Source of the DNA: Acetobacteraceae bacterium
GTDB taxonomy: Bacteria > Pseudomonadota > Alphaproteobacteria > Acetobacterales > Acetobacteraceae
NCBI GenBank assembly: GCA_003164305.1
Contig: PLSZ01000246.1
Location: 1-8,384 of the forward strand
DNA length: 8,384 nucleotides
Reading direction: 5' to 3'
Position numbers and translations under genes: made by a program. Of the stretch, positions 5,232-8,384 are shown one piece after another. The notes beneath the pieces were generated by a model. That model had not been told where the DNA came from and made no database searches. It was given only the letters and a program-made list of their open reading frames with translations. The stretch's first letter is position 1. Each line of letters begins with the position of its first letter.

Positions 5232-6032
5232 CTAAGCTCCGCCGCGCACGCCCCAATCGATAGCATTGCGTAACAGCGTCAGAAACGCCGCGCTCTCCCA
5301 GGGTCCCCGAAACGTCGCCGGCAGACCGTCATCGGCGCGTCCTGGCCGCGTATTGGGGTTGTGGCAGTGGCCCAGGGCGAAATACGTCACCCCGCCGTCG
5401 CCGATCGCACGCGTATAGCCCAACACCCGGGTCTTCCCGTCCTCCCGCAACGACGTATCCGCGCCATACAATGTCCCAACCGTGGAAGACACCGCCGCCT
5501 GGCCATACTCCGCGGTCAGCAGCACCCGCGTCGAACCAGGGTCCTGCAATTCGATGAAGTACGGCTCGTCCTCCACGTCGAAGGATGCGCCGACGCCTTT
5601 CGTCAACGGATGCTCGATCGCATCGACCCGAAAGCGGCACAGCGGAGGATGCGTCAGGAACATGGAGCCGAGGACCGCGTGGTGCTCGGTCTTAACCGTG
5701 CGGCGGTTGCGGACACCCTCCACCCGCTGAGCGCGGCCGCCGCTGGTGCCGTGCAATCCCAGCCAGTGACCGCCGGCGCGCATCCAGGCGTCGATGGCGC
5801 GCGATTGCGCCGCGTCGGGATATGGCCCGGCGACGTAGGTGATGAGAAGCTTGCTGATTGGAAGCCACTTTTCCACATCCGAGAAATCGTTGCCGACAGA
5901 GGCGGCGATGGTTTGCTCACCCAGCAGGGTCAGCAGTTTCAGGCGTGCATAATCGTGATCGTGGCCGGCGGCGGAGCCGGGCGGAAAGCCGCCGGTGATG
6001 AGATGCGCGCGGGCGGATGTTGGTTCGCTCAT
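5232..6032 (-). CDS. ThuA-domain protein
   Basis: A 266-residue protein consisting of one ThuA-like domain, a glutamine-amidotransferase-like flavodoxin-type fold named after a trehalose-utilisation protein. Markers in order are GHDHDYARLK (23-32), LLITYVAGPYPD (62-73), WLGLHGTSGG (90-99), HPLTKG (141-146), FDVEDEPYFIEL (151-162), and VLGYTRAIGDGGVTYFALGHCHNP (203-226). Residues 93-99 and the final GHCHNP segment are the best conserved stretches in this family. No signal peptide is seen. The ATG at 6030-6032 has an excellent Shine-Dalgarno, GAGGAGG, on the minus strand at 6043-6049, 10 bases upstream. The biochemical activity of ThuA proteins is generally unresolved; many sit in sugar-catabolism operons. 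Here it precedes the PuuE-like hydrolase by 56 bases, suggesting a shared transcript and perhaps a shared substrate (inference). Confidence 0.88.
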   Translation of the reverse strand: MSEPTSARAHLITGGFPPGSAAGHDHDYARLKLLTLLGEQTIAASVGNDFSDVEKWLPISKLLITYVAGPYPDAAQSRAIDAWMRAGGHWLGLHGTSGGRAQRVEGVRNRRTVKTEHHAVLGSMFLTHPPLCRFRVDAIEHPLTKGVGASFDVEDEPYFIELQDPGSTRVLLTAEYGQAAVSSTVGTLYGADTSLREDGKTRVLGYTRAIGDGGVTYFALGHCHNPNTRPGRADDGLPATFRGPWESAAFLTLLRNAIDWGVRGGA

Positions 6033-6135
6033 TGGATGGTCGCCTCCTCGATTTCGTGCCGTGAGCGGAATGTGACTCCACGGCGCGCGTTTCCGCTTTT
6101 GTAGGGCGTCGCGGCGGTGTCTGTCACTGCCCGCC

Positions 6136-6696
6136 TCAAAGCGGCGACCAGACCGTCACGCCGCGCAAGATCTTCCGCAACACGCTGAGGTCGCGGCTTA
6201 AAAACGCCGGGGTGGTATGGAGCGTGATTTCATAGTTGATGAACGGTTTTTTCGGGTCATTTTTCACGTCCGGCCACGCCTGAGCCATGACGTCGATATC
6301 GACCCAGCCATTCGGGTAATCCAATCGCCGGGCGATGCCGCCGGCCCCTGGGATCGATAATCCATTGGGTGCCGCGCGACATTGAATGCCAGGCGCCTGA
6401 TGGCACGTCCGATACGCGAACTCCGTCAACGTCTCCGTGTCTGGCGTCAGATTATACGACAGCGACACCCCGACGAAGCGCTGCGTGGAAAACTCGCCGC
6501 ACGTCGCCGTCTGCTGAAAAAACATCGACATTCCACTATCGTGCTGATCAGGTTGGGCGACACATGCCCGCAGATCGCCTGGAATCGTCAGCCGAATGCC
6601 GAATTCATCGTTCCGGTAAGCCGAGGGCGCCGGTTCGCCGTTCGCCGCGGCCGCCGATATCATAACGGTAAAAAAACATCCCAGCGGCCACCGCAT
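6136..6696 (-). CDS. Exported four-cysteine protein, possible immunity partner
   Basis: A 186-residue protein that I cannot assign to a named family. It has a short Sec signal (MRWPLGCFFTVMISAAAA) with likely cleavage near residues 18-20, so it should be periplasmic. The early Cys7 is not in a plausible lipobox. The mature part starts YRNDEFGIRLTIPGDLRACV (27-46), a pattern often seen at the start of small exported beta-rich proteins. It has four cysteines (45, 66, 98, 106), enough for two disulfides. The segment YPNGWVDIDVMAQAW (127-141) and a basic C-terminal helix follow. The ATG at 6694-6696 has the strong Shine-Dalgarno GAGGAGG (6702-6708) 5 bases upstream. Only 13 bases separate it from the stop of the putative peptidoglycan hydrolase gene, so the two are almost surely one operon. 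A role as periplasmic immunity protein or inhibitor for that neighbour is inferred from position, export signal and disulfide content alone. Confidence 0.75.
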   Translation of the reverse strand: MRWPLGCFFTVMISAAAANGEPAPSAYRNDEFGIRLTIPGDLRACVAQPDQHDSGMSMFFQQTATCGEFSTQRFVGVSLSYNLTPDTETLTEFAYRTCHQAPGIQCRAAPNGLSIPGAGGIARRLDYPNGWVDIDVMAQAWPDVKNDPKKPFINYEITLHTTPAFLSRDLSVLRKILRGVTVWSPL

Positions 6697-6709
6697 CCGC
6701 CCCTCCTCG

Positions 6710-7441
6710 TCACCCCGGATCGAGGCCTTGTAGCATGAGCCAAATCGGAATGGCGCGTCTCATCTCGTTGATGCCGTCCTCGCGCTCCTTCCGCCAACCC
6801 GGGGACGCGGAGTTGTATTTCAACTCACCCTTGGCATCGTTGCCCGCCGCGTCTTTTCCCAACAGGCGGTTCAGAAACAGCGGCGTGTTGCTCTTGGTGC
6901 CGCGAATACGCTCCCCCCAACTGCTGAAAAACTGCTCGACGTTCTGTGCCACGCCGCCCGCCATGGTCATGTGGCCGGTGCTGCCTCCGGTCATGCCGAA
7001 CGCGTCGCCGGTTACCAGATAAGTACCGGCCGAAGCGAACCCCGACTCGCTCGCCAGCCCCAGCACCTGGGCAGGTTCCACATCGAATGTCGATGCCTTT
7101 TCACTCACCGACTTGTAATATCTGTCAAGAAACGACTTGTCACGGTCCGACAATTCGTAGGCCTCCATGCGTCCGTCGTTCACCGCCTTCGTGAGGCCCT
7201 CGAACAATTGCCAGTCATGCAGATGCCCGGTCGGATGCTCTTCAAGGACAGCGGCGTACAGCTTGCGTAGTTTCTCGATCGCGCCGCTGTCGCCGCGGAA
7301 GGAGGTGATGCTGATCCGCCAATGCTTCTGAGCGGCGTTGACGTCGGAGAACGGAAACTGGATCAATGTTTTGCATGCGCCACGTTTGCAAAAGACCACC
7401 GTCGCGCCCGCTCGCTTCACGGCGAAAATATCGGTTCCCAT
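6710..7441 (-). CDS. Putative glucosaminidase/lysozyme-like hydrolase, possible secreted effector
   Basis: A 243-residue protein without signal peptide or membrane helix. The N-terminal part (1 to about 110) is unrecognised; it contains CKRGAC (18-23) and a helical LRKLYAAVLEE...DWQLFEGLTKAVNDGRMEAYEL stretch. The C-terminal part resembles the glucosaminidase/lysozyme-like fold. VLGLASESGF (126-135) carries a candidate catalytic Glu132, in the position of the xxExGWG motif. GDAFGMTGG (145-153) parallels the NNxFGxK turn, and KYNSASPGW (208-216) matches late YN...PGW motifs. If correct it would cut peptidoglycan glycan strands. The resemblance is by eye and moderate. The start ATG 7439-7441 is set by GGAGG at 7450-7454, 8 bases upstream; a TTG 32 codons earlier overlaps the -35 box. 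The next gene, 13 bases on, encodes an exported protein, which suggests an effector-immunity pair. Other options are an autolysin-like or phage-derived enzyme. Confidence 0.65.
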   Translation of the reverse strand: MGTDIFAVKRAGATVVFCKRGACKTLIQFPFSDVNAAQKHWRISITSFRGDSGAIEKLRKLYAAVLEEHPTGHLHDWQLFEGLTKAVNDGRMEAYELSDRDKSFLDRYYKSVSEKASTFDVEPAQVLGLASESGFASAGTYLVTGDAFGMTGGSTGHMTMAGGVAQNVEQFFSSWGERIRGTKSNTPLFLNRLLGKDAAGNDAKGELKYNSASPGWRKEREDGINEMRRAIPIWLMLQGLDPG

Positions 7442-7449
7442 CGCATGGT

Positions 7450-7454
7450 CCTCC
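7450..7454 (-). promoter_or_regulatory. Ribosome binding site that fixes the putative hydrolase start
   Basis: GGAGG on the minus strand lies 8 bases before the ATG at 7439-7441. An out-of-frame ATG at 7444-7446 is only 3 bases from it, too close for efficient use. The longer frame beginning with TTG at 7537 has no such site and starts inside the promoter. Confidence 0.6.
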
Positions 7455-7463
7455 GGCGCGGGA

Positions 7464-7484
7464 CGCGAATATTTCGCGATATTC
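7464..7484. promoter_or_regulatory. Two overlapping inverted repeats, possible operator
   Basis: CGCGAA (7464-7469) and TTCGCG (7473-7478) form a perfect 6-bp inverted repeat around TAT. GAATAT (7467-7472) and ATATTC (7479-7484) form a second one around TTCGCG. They lie between the -10 box at 7509-7514 and the ribosome binding site at 7450-7454. They are therefore in the leader of the putative hydrolase/exported-protein operon, where either a DNA-bound repressor or alternative leader hairpins could act. Confidence 0.4.
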
Positions 7485-7508
7485 CGCGTGGCCTCGGTCG
7501 CCGTGCCA

Positions 7509-7537
7509 TATATAAGCTCACCGATACCATACCGCAA
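7509..7537 (-). promoter_or_regulatory. Sigma70-like promoter of the hydrolase/exported-protein unit
   Basis: On the minus strand, TTGCGG (7537-7532) and TATATA (7514-7509) are separated by exactly 17 bases. Transcription would begin near 7502, leaving a leader of about 60 bases before the ATG at 7441. TATATA stands out in a GC-rich window. It lies just past the amidohydrolase stop at 7563, so the downstream pair can be expressed independently of that gene. Confidence 0.5.
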
Positions 7538-7562
7538 CCGTCACGCGACCGGGACAGCCGTG

Positions 7563-8384
7563 TCACCCCACGCCGCGGCCCTTCAACAACCGCCCGCCCG
7601 TCTCCCCCGTCGCCACGCCATCCTCGAACGCCACCGTCCCATTGACGATCGTCGCCACGATGCCCTCCGCCTTCTGCACCAACCGCCGCGCACCACCCGG
7701 CAGATCCGACTCGACCACAGGCATCCCCGGCCGCACCGTCGCCGCATCGAACAGCACCAGGTCCGCTGCGAATCCCGTCCGCACCAGCCCGCGATCGTTC
7801 AACTCCCACGCCGCGGCGTTATCGAACGTCATCTTGCGCACCGCCTGTTCCAGCGTGAACGCCTGTCGCGCCCGCACCCAATAACTCAACATATGCGTCT
7901 GCAACGACGACCCCATCTCCTGGCACACATGCGCGCCGGAGTCGGAGAACGTCGTCAGAGTCCACGGATGCCGCAGCATATCCAGCACATCGTCGCGGCC
8001 CTCGTTCACCAGAGGCTGCACGAACACCTGATCCTCATTGGCCAGCATCAGATCCAGCATCACCTCCACCGGATGCGCCCCCCGTTCGCGCGCCAATGAT
8101 TCCACCGTCGGATCGTTCCAGTCCACGTCCCGCATCGCGAACAAATTCGCGTAATCCGGCTTCCGGGGATCCGTCGTCGCCGCGCCGCCGCCCTGAAACA
8201 CATTGTCCCGCGGTTTCATTCTCGCCTCATCCGCCACCAGCCGCGCGCGCACCGCTGGATCCGCCATGCGCCGCTTCTGCTCCGCCAGAGGCAACGCCCG
8301 CAGCGCTTTCCATTCCGGCAAAACATCGAACGGCAAATACGACTTCAGCGCGAAGATCGCGTTGATCGACTTCGTCGTCGTCTG
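7563..8384 (-). CDS. N-acyl-D-amino-acid deacylase-type amidohydrolase, partial (5' end outside)
   Basis: The C-terminal 273 residues of an amidohydrolase of the D-aminoacylase/N-acyl-D-amino-acid deacylase group (amidohydrolase family 3), which hydrolyse N-acyl-D-amino acids or related amides. The frame is open to the window edge, so the real start lies beyond 8384; the TTG at 8334-8336 is internal (SYLPFDVLPEW). Seen in order, by visible residue: PFDVLPEW (18-25), TFSDSGAHVCQEMG (145-158, with the Asp of SDSGAH as expected active-site Asp), LEQAVRKMT (178-186), DRGLVRTGFAADLVLFD (197-213), DLPGGARRLVQKAEGI (227-242), IVNGTVAFEDG (246-256), and a terminal TG..GGRLLKGR. This tail is characteristic of the group. 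The N-terminal metal-ligand HxH region is not in the window. Substrate stereochemistry and side-chain preference cannot be judged. A 121-base gap containing a promoter separates it from the next gene. Confidence 0.87.
   Translation of the reverse strand, partial: QTTTKSINAIFALKSYLPFDVLPEWKALRALPLAEQKRRMADPAVRARLVADEARMKPRDNVFQGGGAATTDPRKPDYANLFAMRDVDWNDPTVESLARERGAHPVEVMLDLMLANEDQVFVQPLVNEGRDDVLDMLRHPWTLTTFSDSGAHVCQEMGSSLQTHMLSYWVRARQAFTLEQAVRKMTFDNAAAWELNDRGLVRTGFAADLVLFDAATVRPGMPVVESDLPGGARRLVQKAEGIVATIVNGTVAFEDGVATGETGGRLLKGRGVG

Noticed and set aside
6064..6100. Stem AGCGGAA/TTCCGCT followed by TTTT as a terminator
   Set aside because: The T-run follows the hairpin only on the plus strand, where no gene needs terminating. 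The 20-base loop is also long.
5361..6104. 247-codon plus-strand frame opposite the ThuA gene
   Set aside because: No family resemblance. It covers a well-supported minus-strand gene and has the Arg/Gly/Ala bias of shadow frames.
8334..8336. Start codon of the amidohydrolase at the TTG
   Set aside because: The frame remains open to the window edge and the visible protein lacks the N-terminal half of the family, so this TTG is internal.

Overview
GC-rich, densely coding DNA from a bacterial chromosome, most likely an alphaproteobacterium. The Acetobacteraceae or a relative would fit, but this placement is inference. It rests on high GC, Shine-Dalgarno starts, an LPS-type heptosyltransferase-family protein (Gram-negative envelope), and short palindromic repeats of a CGTCAT...CGGG-CTTGA-CCCG type that I associate with this group. 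There are no rRNA or tRNA genes, CRISPR arrays, integrases or insertion sequences.

Layout, left to right. (1) Positions 1-367 are non-coding and hold three hairpins plus a 23-bp tandem repeat derived from one of them. (2) Positions 368-2721, minus strand: a family 9 glycosyltransferase (GTG start) whose stop overlaps the start of a DHA2-type MFS exporter by one base. (3) Positions 2722-2875 are a short divergent regulatory region with an 18-bp near-palindrome. (4) Positions 2876-3298, plus strand: a small lipoprotein. (5) Positions 3299-3524 are non-coding, with two more palindromes of the same repeat family and a 7-bp stem-loop next to the following gene. (6) Positions 3525-6032, minus strand: a ThuA-domain protein, a PuuE-like member of the polysaccharide deacetylase superfamily and a zinc-ribbon SAM methyltransferase, read in that order with short gaps. 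(7) Positions 6136-7441, minus strand: a two-gene unit with its own sigma70-like promoter. Its first gene is a signal-less protein that resembles a glucosaminidase/lysozyme-like peptidoglycan hydrolase. Its second, 13 bases later, encodes a small exported protein with four cysteines. (8) Positions 7563-8384, minus strand: the C-terminal part of an N-acyl-D-amino-acid deacylase-type amidohydrolase that runs off the right edge.

How the genes fit together. The window looks like several small transcription units rather than one pathway. ThuA plus PuuE-like hydrolase, with the amidohydrolase nearby, suggests small-molecule (carbohydrate, amide or ureide) catabolism. No other purine-degradation gene is visible, so allantoin as substrate is not established. 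The most interesting candidate is unit (7). A cytoplasmically made, signal-less putative wall hydrolase followed at once by an exported disulfide-type partner is the layout of a type VI secretion effector and its periplasmic immunity protein. No secretion gene lies in the window, so this is a hypothesis.
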